From positions 372,001-436,000 of the forward strand of contig NZ_JAJOYU010000001.1 of NCBI RefSeq assembly GCF_021290985.1: a stretch of 64,000 nt of DNA, written 5' to 3'. The notes beneath the pieces are model-generated. The model worked only from the letters and a program-made list of their open reading frames with translations, was not told where the DNA came from and made no database searches. A program made the position numbers and the translations under genes. This stretch comes from Rheinheimera soli. Lineage in GTDB: Bacteria > Pseudomonadota > Gammaproteobacteria > Enterobacterales > Alteromonadaceae. Below, one piece after another: positions 16,321 through 25,709 of this stretch. Each line of letters opens with the position of its first letter. The first letter of the stretch is position 1.

Positions 16321-17592
16321 TTAAGCGCGAGTCAAAAGCGCCTTTAACTGGCGAATAGAATTCAGACCCATGGCCTGGTTAGCCACGGCTTGTTTTAAAT
16401 CAGGACAAAGGTTTAACGCGAATAAGCCTGTATTACGGCCAAGCGCCATCAGGCGGGATGAATTAGAAAATAGCCGCACTAAGGAATCGGTATACAAAAT
16501 CACTTGCTGCATATCTGGCAAACGCGCCTGTTGATAGGCTTTGGTTAATGCATAGCAGCCCCAGTCTGTATAAGTATCTGCCTGATGTTTTTGCAGCAAC
16601 AAACTTAAGCTAAAAATATCGCGCACTGCCAGATTAAAACCCTGACCTGCTATAGGGTGCAGGTTATGCAAACTATTGCCGAGTAATACAGTGCGATGAC
16701 GCGCCGCTTCAGTGGCCCGCTTTAAACTTAAGGGGTACACCACACGCTGGCCGACAGTTTTAAATACCCCAGCCCTGTGCCCTGCAGCTTGTTGCAATGC
16801 TGCTAAAAACTCATGGTCCGGTTGGTTTAAATGATGCTCTGCCTGTTCAGGGTTTAAAGTCCAGACCAGCGAATAACGCTGCCGGGTTAAAGGCAATAAA
16901 GCCAGAGGCCCTGTTGGCGTAAAACGCTCAAAAGCTTTGTGTTGATGCGAGTCGCTTAAACCAATATTGGCAATCAGCGCATGCTGCTGATAATCCTCAG
17001 ATTTCAGCTCAAAACCCGCTAAGCTTCGGCTGGGCGATAAACCCCCTTCAGCTATAACCAGTAACTTGCTTTGCAGTTGTGCACCACTTCGCAGGCTAAT
17101 GTGCTGCAGCTCTGCTGTTGGGTTTAACGCGCTAATCGCATCGTTATAAAACCAGCTTAAACGGCCTTGTGCTGTAAAGATTTTAAGTTTTTGCCACAAG
17201 ACTTCGCCTATGGCTTCGACTTCAATCACCTGACCTAAAGCAGATAACTGATGATCGGCCGCATTTAAATAGGTTTTACCAAAATGACCACGGTCGGAAA
17301 TATGGATATGTTTAATAGCACAGCCGCTTTGGTGCAGAGCCTGCCACAAGCCCCATTGCTGCAGCAGCTCTACACTGCCATGGGCCAGCGCTATGCTGCG
17401 GCTATCAAAGCTGGCTTTAGAGGGTTGCTCGTCAGTACCAAGTTCTGAACTTTGCTCCACAATAGCCAGCTTTAATGCAGGGTTTTGACTCAGCAGCACA
17501 TAAGCCAGCATAGATCCGGCCATACCACCGCCGGCAATCACCAGATCCAGCGGATCTGTAGTTGTCTGAGCTGAGCTTCTATCCTGCTGCAT
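16321..17592 (-). CDS. ubiH: 2-octaprenyl-6-methoxyphenol hydroxylase UbiH
   Basis: Second UbiH/COQ6-family flavoprotein of the operon. FAD-binding VIAGGGMAGSMLAYVLL lies near residue 18, ARHRTVLLGNSLHNLHPIAGQGFNLAVRD is the second FAD motif, and FERFTPTGPLALLPL is shared with ubiI. It adds the C4 hydroxyl in ubiquinone synthesis (family knowledge). The gene lies 15 bases after pepP and 11 before ubiI, so it is cotranscribed. At 423 residues it is slightly longer than E. coli UbiH (392) because of an N-terminal polar lead. The ubiH/ubiI assignment rests on gene order. Confidence 0.87.
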   Translation of the reverse strand: MQQDRSSAQTTTDPLDLVIAGGGMAGSMLAYVLLSQNPALKLAIVEQSSELGTDEQPSKASFDSRSIALAHGSVELLQQWGLWQALHQSGCAIKHIHISDRGHFGKTYLNAADHQLSALGQVIEVEAIGEVLWQKLKIFTAQGRLSWFYNDAISALNPTAELQHISLRSGAQLQSKLLVIAEGGLSPSRSLAGFELKSEDYQQHALIANIGLSDSHQHKAFERFTPTGPLALLPLTRQRYSLVWTLNPEQAEHHLNQPDHEFLAALQQAAGHRAGVFKTVGQRVVYPLSLKRATEAARHRTVLLGNSLHNLHPIAGQGFNLAVRDIFSLSLLLQKHQADTYTDWGCYALTKAYQQARLPDMQQVILYTDSLVRLFSNSSRLMALGRNTGLFALNLCPDLKQAVANQAMGLNSIRQLKALLTRA

Positions 17593-17607
17593 AAAACTAT
17601 CCTGTTT

Positions 17608-18921
17608 TTAAATGGATGACTGCGCCATTAAAGCTTCGATTTCTGCGATTTCTTTAGGCACTAACTCTGTTAAGTTGTCGTGACCTTCAGCTGTGACCAG
17701 CAAATCATCTTCAATCCGTACCGCCAGGCCCCACCACTTAGCATCGCACGGCGAGCCTGTTGGAATATATAAACCCGGTTCTATGGTTAAAATCATGCCT
17801 GGTGCAAAAGGCCGCTCTTCACCAGCAACTTTGTAAGCACCAACATCATGCACATCCAGTCCTAACCAGTGGCCTAAACCATGGATAAAATAAGCTTTGC
17901 AGGCATTGTCTTTTAACAGCTGTTCCAGCTCGCCTTGTAAAATGCCTAACTCCAGTAAACCTTTGGTCAGCTCTAAACAAGCAGCGTCGAGCGCGTCTTT
18001 AAACTTATTGCCAGGTTTCACCTGAGCACAAGCGGCGTACTGAGCATTTAACACCACCTGATACACAGCGGCCTGCTCTGGGCTGAATTTGCCACTGGCC
18101 GGGAAAGTACGGGTAATATCCGCCGTATAACCCTGATACTCAGCTCCAGCGTCAATCAGCACCAAATCACCGTCTTTGAGCTGACTGCTGTTGTCGGTGT
18201 AATGCAAAATACAGCCATTTTCACCAGCTCCTACTATGCAGTTGTAGCCCGGAAAACGGGCACCATGCATAGCAAACTCATGCAAAATATGAGCTTCCAG
18301 CTGATATTCCCACACGCCTGCTTTGGCTGCTTGCATCGCTCTTTCATGCGCTTTAGCACTGATATAACCGGCCTGGCGCATCAAGTGAATTTCGTCTTCA
18401 TCTTTAAACAAACGCATTTCAGCAGTCACAGGCCTTAAATCCTGTTGCACTGTAGGTGCTACGTAACCACGCTTTGGATAAAGTCGTAAGGTGGCTAAAG
18501 TGGCTGCTACTTTGGCGTCGAACCCGTCATAAGTGCCCTGCGCATAAAACAGTGTAGTTTTTTGATTCAGCGCTTTTAGAAGCTCGTTATCCAGCTCTGC
18601 AATAGGCAACGCATCTAAACCCAACACAGCCTTGGCTTGCTCTGGCCCTAACCTGCGGCCTTGCCAGATTTCAGCCAGTTGGTCCTTAGGGCGGCACAGC
18701 AACAGACTAGCAGTGTTGCCAGAATTATCTTTGCTTAAGATCAAAAGCGCGTCAGGTTCATTAAAACCAGTCAGATAAAAGAAGTCGCTGTCCTGACGAA
18801 AAGGGTATTCAGTGTCGCGGCTACGGGTTAATTCCACAGCTGCTGGCACTAAAACCACACTGTTGTTTGGCACTGATGTAAGCAAGCGCTCACGTCTGTT
18901 GGAATAAATGTTCACTGTCAT
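17608..18921 (-). CDS. pepP: Xaa-Pro aminopeptidase (aminopeptidase P)
   Basis: A 437-residue M24 metallopeptidase removing N-terminal residues that precede proline. The two-metal ligands lie in the usual motifs: VLIDAGAEYQGYTADITRTFP (two Asp), GLGHWLGLDVHD (His), LTIEPGLYI (Glu) and VRIEDDLLVT (Glu). The N-terminal domain SRDTEYPFRQDSDFFYLTGFNEPDA is typical of PepP. E. coli PepP has 441 residues. It sits between ygfB (13 bases upstream) and ubiH in one operon. Confidence 0.96.
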   Translation of the reverse strand: MTVNIYSNRRERLLTSVPNNSVVLVPAAVELTRSRDTEYPFRQDSDFFYLTGFNEPDALLILSKDNSGNTASLLLCRPKDQLAEIWQGRRLGPEQAKAVLGLDALPIAELDNELLKALNQKTTLFYAQGTYDGFDAKVAATLATLRLYPKRGYVAPTVQQDLRPVTAEMRLFKDEDEIHLMRQAGYISAKAHERAMQAAKAGVWEYQLEAHILHEFAMHGARFPGYNCIVGAGENGCILHYTDNSSQLKDGDLVLIDAGAEYQGYTADITRTFPASGKFSPEQAAVYQVVLNAQYAACAQVKPGNKFKDALDAACLELTKGLLELGILQGELEQLLKDNACKAYFIHGLGHWLGLDVHDVGAYKVAGEERPFAPGMILTIEPGLYIPTGSPCDAKWWGLAVRIEDDLLVTAEGHDNLTELVPKEIAEIEALMAQSSI

Positions 18922-18934
18922 TTGCTCAAGGCTC

Positions 18935-19516
18935 TTAATGCAAGGTCTTATTCTGAACTTCGTTTTTGCTGAATTTAAGCCCTACTTCGTTAAAACAGGT
19001 CAGCACTAACATCCGAATATGCTCCAATACTAGAAAGTACGACTCTTCGTTACTTTCTGCGCTGTTGTCATCTATGGCAAATACGTCGATTTTAGTTATT
19101 TCGGTCAGCTCTTCTATCGCATCTTTTACATCTGCCGAACAAAGAGATAAATCATTCTGCTGTATGGCAAAACCTACTAAAAAAGACTGAGTCCATTCGA
19201 CCATAGCTTCAAGCCGCTCCGGCAAAGAGTCGTCGTCACTTGGCAGCAATAAAGCAAAGGAATAGTCGGTATGTGCCAAAGATTCGGACGTTTGCATAAT
19301 TAAATCCGAAATATCTGCTTTAACAGGGGCAGATAAGGCTTGTCCGTCATTTAAGAAGTCGTGCAGAACTGGTAAAATCTTCGCCGGTTCTGCGCTCACA
19401 CCGGCACTAAGTAACCCTGCGATCAAGCCATGTACTTCGGCGGCCGACGCCATCAGGTAAGATTGATCCAGCAAACTGGTCCAGTGATCGTAAGATTTAA
19501 AACTTTCTGTCGTCAT
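18935..19516 (-). CDS. ygfB: YgfB/YecA family UPF0149 protein
   Basis: A 193-residue helical protein of UPF0149, first gene of the ygfB-pepP-ubiH-ubiI operon. Family signatures are MASAAEVHGLIAGLLSAG near residue 21 and ERLEAMVEWTQSFLVGFA. ATG 19516 is chosen because MTTESFKSYDHW gives the normal length; the frame stays open far upstream across the divergent zapA gene but that part is antisense to it. In Pseudomonas, YgfB affects ampDh3 expression and beta-lactam resistance; its role here is unknown. The 103 bases to zapA hold divergent promoters. Confidence 0.93.
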   Translation of the reverse strand: MTTESFKSYDHWTSLLDQSYLMASAAEVHGLIAGLLSAGVSAEPAKILPVLHDFLNDGQALSAPVKADISDLIMQTSESLAHTDYSFALLLPSDDDSLPERLEAMVEWTQSFLVGFAIQQNDLSLCSADVKDAIEELTEITKIDVFAIDDNSAESNEESYFLVLEHIRMLVLTCFNEVGLKFSKNEVQNKTLH

Positions 19517-19619
19517 AATTTTTCGGCCCAAGCGACTTTTCAAGGCAGCTATCCTACCATTTGCTGGTTCTACCCGCCAACAGATGGACGCCCCAATCGC
19601 AGGCCCTAAGGGAACTATC

Positions 19620-19925
19620 ATGCATTTACGTAAATTTCGACCTGTTGACCCACCTCCAGCTGAAGCTGTAGTGAAAAAACCTGTAGCAAAACCTGCTGCC
19701 AGCACAAAACCTAAGCAATTAACTATCTCGGTTTTAGGCCGGGTTTTAAAAGTGTCCTGCCCTTTGGGTGAAGAACAACGGCTGCAAAATGCCATTGATG
19801 AATTGGAACAACGGGTTGCCAGTACAAAATTTAAACCAGGTGTGCACATGAACGAGGATGTTTTGCTGATGATTGCGCTAAATTTGTGCAATGAGCTCGT
19901 CGAAGTGAAAAAGAAGGCGGAATAA
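19620..19925 (+). CDS. zapA: ZapA-like cell-division protein, short variant
   Basis: The segment KQLTISVLGRVLKVSCPLGEE followed by NEDVLLMIALNLCNELVEVKKKAE matches the globular domain of ZapA, which bundles FtsZ at the division site, and its place beside ygfB and 6S RNA is conserved. Two things are odd. The C-terminal coiled coil of about 35-40 residues that makes ZapA an antiparallel tetramer is absent; the stop comes right after the globular part. And there is a Pro/Ala/Lys-rich lead of about 33 residues. ATG 19620 is chosen with AAGGGA 6 bases upstream; ATG 19584 would add 12 residues. Total 101 residues. Confidence 0.8.
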   Translation: MHLRKFRPVDPPPAEAVVKKPVAKPAASTKPKQLTISVLGRVLKVSCPLGEEQRLQNAIDELEQRVASTKFKPGVHMNEDVLLMIALNLCNELVEVKKKAE

Positions 19926-19940
19926 TCAAAAAGCTGGTGT

Positions 19941-19946
19941 TATACT
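19941..19946 (+). promoter_or_regulatory. -10 box of the 6S RNA gene
   Basis: TATACT at 19941-19946, 6-7 bases before the start of the 6S RNA match and 15 bases after the zapA stop. No clear -35 box was made out. Confidence 0.6.
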
Positions 19947-19952
19947 TACCAC

Positions 19953-20136
19953 GTTCTCTGAGTTGTCAGTGATTAGGTAGATGTCCCTGAGCCGATAATT
20001 GTTTTACTTTAGGGGCTCCTTATTGTTGCTTTTGTGCAGGCTCGGCTCGTACCGAGAAGCCTACGGTGACAAACTGACTCCCGCCTTGAACCTTAGGTTC
20101 AAGGGCTGATACTTGACACGGCAATTCGGAGACAAT
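19953..20136 (+). ncRNA. ssrS: 6S RNA
   Basis: The ~184-base sequence matches E. coli 6S RNA in its conserved parts: TTCTCTGAG at the 5' end pairing with CGGAGA at the 3' end, TCCCTGAGCCGATA, GGCTCG and CCGAGAAGCC, and CCTTGAACC ... GGTTCAAGGG in the terminal arm. Between lie less conserved bases of the central bubble, which mimics an open promoter and sequesters sigma-70 RNA polymerase. Its position between zapA and the 5-formyl-THF cyclo-ligase gene is the classic one. Ends are estimated from the closing stem. Confidence 0.93.
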
Positions 20137-20148
20137 TTTATCCTTCGT

Positions 20149-20178
20149 ACTTGAAGCTGTAGCTTTGTCATTTTTTCT
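20149..20178 (+). repeat. Single MITE-end-like sequence after 6S RNA
   Basis: CGTACTTGAAGCTGTAGCTTTG resembles one end of the element at 14737-14855. AAGCT-GT-AGCTT followed by a T run may also serve as a weak terminator for 6S RNA. No second end was found nearby. Confidence 0.4.
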
Positions 20179-20208
20179 CAATTCCCACGCATTGATTTAA
20201 ACACCCGA

Positions 20209-20324
20209 CGGACGAGGCAAGCCTTGCCCCTACAAATACTCATCACGCTGCAAATCAAATTCCTTGCCCAACTTTAGATTCGTTCTGAATATAAATTGTA
20301 GGCACGGGTCTTGTACCCGCCCGT
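20209..20324. repeat. Two REP-like palindromes upstream of ygfA
   Basis: One copy at 20209-20235 (GACGAGGCAAGCCTTGCCCC then TACAA) and one in the opposite orientation at 20296-20324 (TTGTAGGCACGGGTCTTGTA then CCCGCCCGT). They share the TTGTAGG(GG)C end with the copies near gcvP. The rest of 20178-20400 holds no gene. Confidence 0.7.
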
Positions 20325-20400
20325 TTCAAATTCAAAACCTTTGCAGCTAACCCTTTCTGTTTTATAGTCCGGTTTATCTTTGATCTTCAGGTTCAGTATT

Positions 20401-20982
20401 TTGACTTCACGCCAACAGCTTCGCAGCCATATTCGCAGTTTGCGCCGTTCCTTGTCTGCAGCACAGCAGCATCAAGCCAGTCTGGGTTTAATGCAGCAAC
20501 TACTGCCTCGCTCTGAAGTACAACAAGCTCAGCACATCGCTTTATACCTGACCAATGACGGTGAGCTGGATACGACCCCTTTGATTCAGGCCTTATGGCA
20601 ACAAGGCAAAAGCTTATACCTGCCGTTATTGCATCCTGTCGTACCTGGTTATCTGGTGTTTCAGCTTTATACCCCGGACACTTTATTAAAACCCAATCAG
20701 TTTGGTATTGGCGAACCAGAGCTGAACTGCAGCTTGTTATGCCCTGTCAGCCAATTGGATCTGATTTTTACGCCTTTAGTCGCTTTTGACTCTCAAGGCC
20801 AACGTTTGGGTATGGGTGGCGGCTTTTATGACAGAACATTAAGTCAGATTAGTGCGAGTACAAAGAAACCACTGGTTATTGGCTTAGCCCATGAGTGCCA
20901 GCAAGTTGAAGCTGTACCCACAGAAGCCTGGGATATTCCGCTTCCTTTCATATCCACTCCTTCCAAATTTTTGTGCTTTTAG
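20401..20982 (+). CDS. ygfA: 5-formyltetrahydrofolate cyclo-ligase
   Basis: A 193-residue ligase that converts 5-formyl-THF to methenyl-THF with ATP. The signature LGMGGGFYDRTL near residue 140 and LIFTPLVAFDSQGQRLG before it are diagnostic; the N-terminal SRQQLRSHIRSLRRSLS is the usual basic helix. TTG 20401 is chosen, with AGG about 9 bases upstream, because it gives the family length; TTG 20380 adds seven residues. It lies downstream of 6S RNA as in E. coli, where ygfA is cotranscribed with ssrS. Confidence 0.92.
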   Translation: MTSRQQLRSHIRSLRRSLSAAQQHQASLGLMQQLLPRSEVQQAQHIALYLTNDGELDTTPLIQALWQQGKSLYLPLLHPVVPGYLVFQLYTPDTLLKPNQFGIGEPELNCSLLCPVSQLDLIFTPLVAFDSQGQRLGMGGGFYDRTLSQISASTKKPLVIGLAHECQQVEAVPTEAWDIPLPFISTPSKFLCF

Positions 20983-21108
20983 TGAACAATAAGTAAATTC
21001 TAAAATTCTTTAAGTTCTTTTTTCTTTTGCCCCTTTTGCCGGATCCCCCTTTTCGGCTACTATCCATCTGTATGGCTAAACGTGGCTCAAAAACTTTCCG
21101 GTAGACCT

Positions 21109-21765
21109 ATGACTCAAGATCAGATGAAAAAAAATGCCGCCTGGGCAGCATTGGATTATGTAGCGCCTCAAACTATTGTTGGCGTGGGTACTGGCTCCAC
21201 CGTCAATCACTTTATTGACGCGCTGGCCACTATCAAAGATCAGATCAAAGGTGCAGTGTCCAGTTCAGTGCAATCCACTGAAAAAATGCGTGCTTTAGGC
21301 ATTACTGTGCTGGACTTAAACGACGTGGAAAGTTTTGGTGTGTACGTAGATGGTGCCGACGAAATTAACCCGAAAAACCATATGATTAAAGGCGGTGGCG
21401 CCGCACTGACCCGCGAAAAAATTGTCGCCGCTGTGGCCGAAAAATTTGTCTGTATTGTCGATCAAACCAAACAAGTGAACGTGCTAGGCAAATTTCCTTT
21501 ACCTGTTGAAGTCATTCCAATGGCACGTGCTTATGTGACTCGTGAGCTGGAAAAATTAGGTGGTCGTCCGGTCTGGCGTGAAAATGTAGTGACCGACAAC
21601 GGCAATATTATTTTAGACGTGCATGGCCTGAAAATTTCAGAGCCAGAAGAATTAGAACAACAAATAAACAACCTGGTCGGCGTAGTCACCAACGGTATTT
21701 TTGCCCGTCGCGCGGCGGATATCGTTCTCGTAGGAACAGCGCAAGGCACCCTGGTTTTAAACTGA
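21109..21765 (+). CDS. rpiA: Ribose-5-phosphate isomerase A
   Basis: A 218-residue isomerase of the pentose phosphate pathway (E. coli RpiA has 219). Family blocks: [44 protein letters not shown] with the catalytic Asp and Lys, and a C-terminal [23 protein letters not shown] 21109 gives [18 protein letters not shown], the standard start; a GTG at 21082 would add nine residues. It is followed 46 bases later by serA on the same strand, again as in E. coli. Confidence 0.97.
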   Translation: MTQDQMKKNAAWAALDYVAPQTIVGVGTGSTVNHFIDALATIKDQIKGAVSSSVQSTEKMRALGITVLDLNDVESFGVYVDGADEINPKNHMIKGGGAALTREKIVAAVAEKFVCIVDQTKQVNVLGKFPLPVEVIPMARAYVTRELEKLGGRPVWRENVVTDNGNIILDVHGLKISEPEELEQQINNLVGVVTNGIFARRAADIVLVGTAQGTLVLN

Positions 21766-21811
21766 AATCCAGTGATTGAATTTAAATTGCAACAAGTTAA
21801 AGAGAAGTAAA

Positions 21812-23038
21812 ATGGAAAAATTTTCGCTGCCCAAAGACAAGATCAAGATCCTGTTACTGGAAGGTTTGCACCAAAGTGCGGTGCAAAGTTTTAAGAATCA
21901 GGGTTACAGCAACATTGAGTATCTGAAAACCTCTTTGGATGAAGCTGAACTGATTGAGAAAATCCGTGACGTGCATTTTATTGGTATTCGCTCACGCACT
22001 CAGTTGACCGAAAAAGTGCTGGACGCTGCCACTAAACTGGCCGCTGTTGGCTGCTTCTGTATAGGTACCAATCAGGTCGATTTAGATGCTGCCTTGATGC
22101 GTGGTATTCCGGTATTCAACGCACCGTTTTCCAATACCCGCTCTGTAGCTGAACTGGTATTAGGTCAAATCATTATGCTGCTGCGTGGTATTCCAGAGCG
22201 TAATGCGGCGGCCCACCGTGGTGTCTGGCAAAAAACTGCAACTCAGTCTTTTGAAGCCCGTGGTAAAACCTTAGGCATTATAGGTTACGGCCATATTGGT
22301 ACTCAGCTGAGTATCATGGCGGAAAACATCGGTATGCGTGTGCAGTTTTATGATATCGAAGACAAGCTGGTGTTAGGTAATGCTACTCAAGTCGATTTTG
22401 GCACTTTGCTGAAAACTTCAGACGTGGTGACTTTGCATGTGCCTGAAACAGCTCAGACTAAAAATATGATTGGCGAAGCTGAACTGGATTTGATGAAACC
22501 AGGCAGCATTCTGATCAACGCTTCACGCGGCACTGTGGTCGATATCGACGCTTTAGCCAGAGTAATGCAGGCGAAGAAATTGGCCGGCGCTGCTATTGAC
22601 GTATTCCCTGTAGAACCGACGAGCAATGATGAAGAGTTTATCAGCCCGCTGCGCGAATTCGACAATGTGATCCTGACCCCACATATTGGTGGTTCTACTC
22701 AGGAAGCACAGGAGAATATAGGTTTTGAAGTAGCAGGCAAGATGGTGAAATACAGCGACAACGGTTCAACCTTGTCAGCGGTGAATTTCCCTGAAGTATC
22801 GCTGCCAGAGCACAGAGGCCGTTCACGTTTACTGCATATCCACAAAAACCAACCTGGTATGCTGACCAAAATCAACGAAGCCTTTGCTAAACACGGCATC
22901 AACATTTCAGGTCAGTATCTGCAAACCAATGCAGAAATTGGTTATGTAGTCATAGACATAGACTCACTGGACCACGAACTGGCCCTGAACGAGTTAAAGT
23001 CGATTCCAGGAACGCTGCGCGCCCGGGTATTGCATTAA
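21812..23038 (+). CDS. serA: D-3-phosphoglycerate dehydrogenase
   Basis: First enzyme of serine synthesis, 409 residues (E. coli 410). The NAD-binding site reads GKTLGIIGYGHIGTQLS, substrate and catalytic residues lie in RSRTQLT, INASRGTVVD and LTPHIGGST, and the C-terminal ~70 residues (RLLHIHKNQPGMLTKINEAFAKHGINI) form the ACT domain that senses serine, so feedback inhibition is expected. ATG 21812 follows AGAGAAG; an upstream ATG in frame is not supported. A strong bidirectional terminator follows. Confidence 0.98.
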   Translation: MEKFSLPKDKIKILLLEGLHQSAVQSFKNQGYSNIEYLKTSLDEAELIEKIRDVHFIGIRSRTQLTEKVLDAATKLAAVGCFCIGTNQVDLDAALMRGIPVFNAPFSNTRSVAELVLGQIIMLLRGIPERNAAAHRGVWQKTATQSFEARGKTLGIIGYGHIGTQLSIMAENIGMRVQFYDIEDKLVLGNATQVDFGTLLKTSDVVTLHVPETAQTKNMIGEAELDLMKPGSILINASRGTVVDIDALARVMQAKKLAGAAIDVFPVEPTSNDEEFISPLREFDNVILTPHIGGSTQEAQENIGFEVAGKMVKYSDNGSTLSAVNFPEVSLPEHRGRSRLLHIHKNQPGMLTKINEAFAKHGINISGQYLQTNAEIGYVVIDIDSLDHELALNELKSIPGTLRARVLH

Positions 23039-23058
23039 TATCTGAACTCGACTGTATC

Positions 23059-23095
23059 AAGGGGCAGAATTTAAACTCTGCCCCTTTTTCTTTAG
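23059..23095. terminator. Bidirectional terminator between serA and the DUF481 gene
   Basis: AAGGGGCAGA pairs with TCTGCCCCTT around an AT-rich loop, followed by a T run. The end overlaps the last codons of the convergent DUF481 gene. Confidence 0.85.
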
Positions 23096-23871
23096 AACGA
23101 ATACACCACTGAAGCGGCTGTTTCTGAGTCTGTGCTTTTCTTATCCACACCTACATCCGAATCGTATTTGATGTTCAGGCTTAAACGCAAAGCCAGCTGA
23201 TTATTGATTTGAGCTGTCACTGCACTGCGGCTGGTATAACTGGTGTTATGACCATCTAACGAAATCGCATATTCCAGTGTTTGTTTAAACTTACTGGTGT
23301 CAGAGAAGTGATACTCAAAGTTACCTGCGGCATACCAAATCATACCCGAGTTACTTTCTCCTTCTGACGGTCTGTCATACGCCATACCTGGACCAGTTTC
23401 GAAGTCTAAGTAGTTCTGACCCTCTTCGTATAAACGGTTGGCATAACCAACTGCAACTGATGATTGTTCGCGGAAAGCACCAAAACGGTCATTCAAATAA
23501 GCACCACGACCAAACAAACTGCTGTCTGAGCGGAAAAATTTATAATTACTTTGTGCTGTTAAACCAACACGCTGACCTGTGGTGTTGTCTTCTTTTTCAC
23601 CTGTAGCGCTGTTGGTTTGGGTATTTCGCTGCAACAGGGTCTGTATATAGTATTTGTTACGGAAATCCTCTAACTCGTGCTGCAATTCGGCATTGGTACG
23701 TACTGCAGTGGCTTCGGTGTTACCACGGCTTAATACCACACCCACTTCGATATCACCGCCCCAAGGCGGAATAGTGCTTTCTTCTTCACCATGTGTCTTC
23801 TTAAATTCCTGTGCCTGAACAGAGACTGCTGAACACAACAGTACTGCTGACAATGCGACTACTAAACGCAT
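23092..23871 (-). CDS. DUF481 outer-membrane beta-barrel protein
   Basis: A 259-residue protein with a signal peptide (MRLVVALSAVLLCSAVSVQA, cleavage before QEF), alternating strands, and a terminal SVVYSF with the C-terminal Phe typical of outer-membrane barrels. The opening strand GDIEVGVVLSRGNTEATAV and the repeated YKFF/YEYHF strands are those of DUF481 (YdiY-like) proteins, which often respond to acid or salt and whose function is unknown. It stands alone with a REP-like palindrome upstream. Confidence 0.85.
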   Translation of the reverse strand: MRLVVALSAVLLCSAVSVQAQEFKKTHGEEESTIPPWGGDIEVGVVLSRGNTEATAVRTNAELQHELEDFRNKYYIQTLLQRNTQTNSATGEKEDNTTGQRVGLTAQSNYKFFRSDSSLFGRGAYLNDRFGAFREQSSVAVGYANRLYEEGQNYLDFETGPGMAYDRPSEGESNSGMIWYAAGNFEYHFSDTSKFKQTLEYAISLDGHNTSYTSRSAVTAQINNQLALRLSLNIKYDSDVGVDKKSTDSETAASVVYSF

Positions 23872-23967
23872 GTTGTATAACCCTTCTAAAAAAATTAACG
23901 CTTATTCTGTCAGTGGCAGATGAGCACTAACTGAATATCACTTTTACGGTATTTGATTTTGACGTGA

Positions 23968-23996
23968 GACGGGCGACCCTAAAGGTCGCCCCTACA
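23968..23996. repeat. REP-like palindrome between gltX and the DUF481 gene
   Basis: GGGCGACC (23971-23978) pairs with GGTCGCCC (23985-23992) around CTAAA(A), followed by CTACA. It lies just past the gltX stop and is a member of the family seen near gcvP. Confidence 0.75.
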
Positions 23997-23999
23997 GAT

Positions 24000-25409
24000 T
24001 TATTCGCCAGCTCTGTTACTGATGTACTCCAAAGCCATGCTGATGCGTTTTAACACCCGATCTTTGCCAATCAGTGCCAGTGTTGCATCCAGAGCTGGTG
24101 AATTACCACCGCCTGTTACAGCCACGCGTAAAGGCATACCTACTTTGCCCATACCTAAGCCTAAGCTTTCAGCGGCATCGTTAATGGCTTTGTGTAAAGC
24201 TTCCACCGACCAATCCTGAAGTTCTTCCAGCTTGGTTTGAACAGCAACCAGCGGTTCTGCAGCTACAGGGCGTAAATGTTTTTTCGCGGCGTTTTCTTCA
24301 AACTCGCTGAAGTCTTCGTAGAAATAACGGCTGACTTCGACCAGCTCTTTTAAAGTTTTCACCCGCTCGGCTTGCACTTTCACCAGTTCAGCTAAGGCTG
24401 GGCCAGCGCTGATATCCAGTTTCTGCTCGGCCACATGCCAGGCTAAATGCGTGGCGACATAGTCTGGAGCCAGAGTTTTCATATAGTGCTGGTTTAACCA
24501 AATCAGTTTGTCGGTGTTAAAAGCTGAAGGTGCACGGTTACAGTCGCTTAAGTCAAACAGCTGCACCAGCTCTTCTTTGCTGAAAATTTCCTGATCGCCA
24601 TGCGACCAACCTAAACGTACCAAATAGTTGATCAGCGCTTCTGGCAGGAAACCGTTATCACGGTATTGCATGACACCTACAGCACCATGACGTTTGGATA
24701 AACGCTTGCCATCGTCACCTAAAATCATCGGCACGTGAGCGTATTTCGGCAGTTCAGCGCCTAAAGCGGCCAGAATATTCATCTGACGTGGCGTGTTGTT
24801 GACATGGTCATCACCACGAATGACGTGAGTAATACCCATTTTCCAATCATCAACCACTACCGTCAGGTTATAGGTTGGAGTGCCGTCACTGCGGGCAATG
24901 ATTAAATCGTCCAGCTCAGCATTGGCAATTTCAATGCGGCCTTTGATTAAATCGTCAATCACCACTACGCCATCCAGCGGGTTTTTAAAACGAATGGTAT
25001 AAGGCTTGTCGGTTGGGTGGTCAGTACGGTCACGCCACATGCCGTTGTATTTTGGTTTTTCGCCAGCAGCCATTTGCGCTTCACGCATTGCATCCACTTC
25101 TTCAACAGTACAGAAGCACTTGTAAGCTTTGCCTTCTGCTAATAGCTGAGCAACTACTTCTTTATATAAATCAAAACGTTTAGTTTGGTAATAAGGGCCG
25201 TCGTCATAATCCAGACCTAACCATTCCATACCTTCTAAAATGGCATCCACTGATTCCTGCGACGAACGCTCTAAATCGGTGTCTTCAATACGAAGGATAA
25301 AAGTACCGCCTGTTTTGCGGGCATGCAGCCAGCTGTATAACGCTGTACGAGCGCCACCAACGTGCAGATAACCTGTAGGGCTTGGCGCGAAACGAGTAAC
25401 TATAGACAT
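24000..25409 (-). CDS. gltX: Glutamyl-tRNA synthetase
   Basis: A 469-residue class I synthetase (E. coli 471) charging tRNA-Glu in the cytoplasm. The HIGH-type motif is [20 protein letters not shown] near residue 10, and the KMSKS-type motif is [12 protein letters not shown]. The zinc region has [15 protein letters not shown] with partial Cys set, as in GltX. ATG 25409 gives [16 protein letters not shown], the normal start; the frame extends 21 codons upstream without reason. Divergent tRNA-Val genes upstream reproduce the E. coli gltX-valU arrangement. Confidence 0.98.
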   Translation of the reverse strand: MSIVTRFAPSPTGYLHVGGARTALYSWLHARKTGGTFILRIEDTDLERSSQESVDAILEGMEWLGLDYDDGPYYQTKRFDLYKEVVAQLLAEGKAYKCFCTVEEVDAMREAQMAAGEKPKYNGMWRDRTDHPTDKPYTIRFKNPLDGVVVIDDLIKGRIEIANAELDDLIIARSDGTPTYNLTVVVDDWKMGITHVIRGDDHVNNTPRQMNILAALGAELPKYAHVPMILGDDGKRLSKRHGAVGVMQYRDNGFLPEALINYLVRLGWSHGDQEIFSKEELVQLFDLSDCNRAPSAFNTDKLIWLNQHYMKTLAPDYVATHLAWHVAEQKLDISAGPALAELVKVQAERVKTLKELVEVSRYFYEDFSEFEENAAKKHLRPVAAEPLVAVQTKLEELQDWSVEALHKAINDAAESLGLGMGKVGMPLRVAVTGGGNSPALDATLALIGKDRVLKRISMALEYISNRAGE

Positions 25410-25547
25410 AATGAATCCACTGAAGGCCAAAAAATTGGGCGCTATTGTACCAATGCGAAGCTGTGATTGCACGGCCGAAGCTGCGATGCAGGAAAAGATT
25501 TAACTGACTACTTTTACAGCATACAGTTCACAAAGCTAAAAATATTA

Positions 25548-25575
25548 TTGACACAAAAACCGAGCCCCCTATAAT
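25548..25575 (+). promoter_or_regulatory. Strong sigma-70 promoter of the tRNA-Val operon
   Basis: TTGACA (25548-25553), 16 bases, TATAAT (25570-25575), both perfect, followed by the GC-rich GACCGCCGACC, the discriminator type that makes stable RNA promoters sensitive to ppGpp. Confidence 0.9.
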
Positions 25576-25593
25576 GACCGCCGACCACACGAT

Positions 25594-25669
25594 GGATGCT
25601 TAGCTCAGCCGGGAGAGCATCGCCCTTACAAGGCGGGGGTCACTGGTTCGATCCCAGTAGCATCCACCA
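25594..25669 (+). tRNA. valT: tRNA-Val (anticodon UAC), copy 1
   Basis: 76 bases with acceptor GGATGCT/AGCATCC, D arm GCTC/GAGC, anticodon TAC at 25627-25629, T arm ACTGG-TTCGATC-CCAGT, and encoded CCA. The D loop differs from the other copies (CCGGG instead of CTGGG). Confidence 0.97.
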
Positions 25670-25709
25670 TCATTTTAGATGAATCGTTGTAGTCATATTG
25701 TTATGCCCA

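Noticed and set aside
19516-19891. ygfB extended N-terminally by 125 residues
   Set aside because: The extension runs antisense through zapA and the 193-residue form has the family length.
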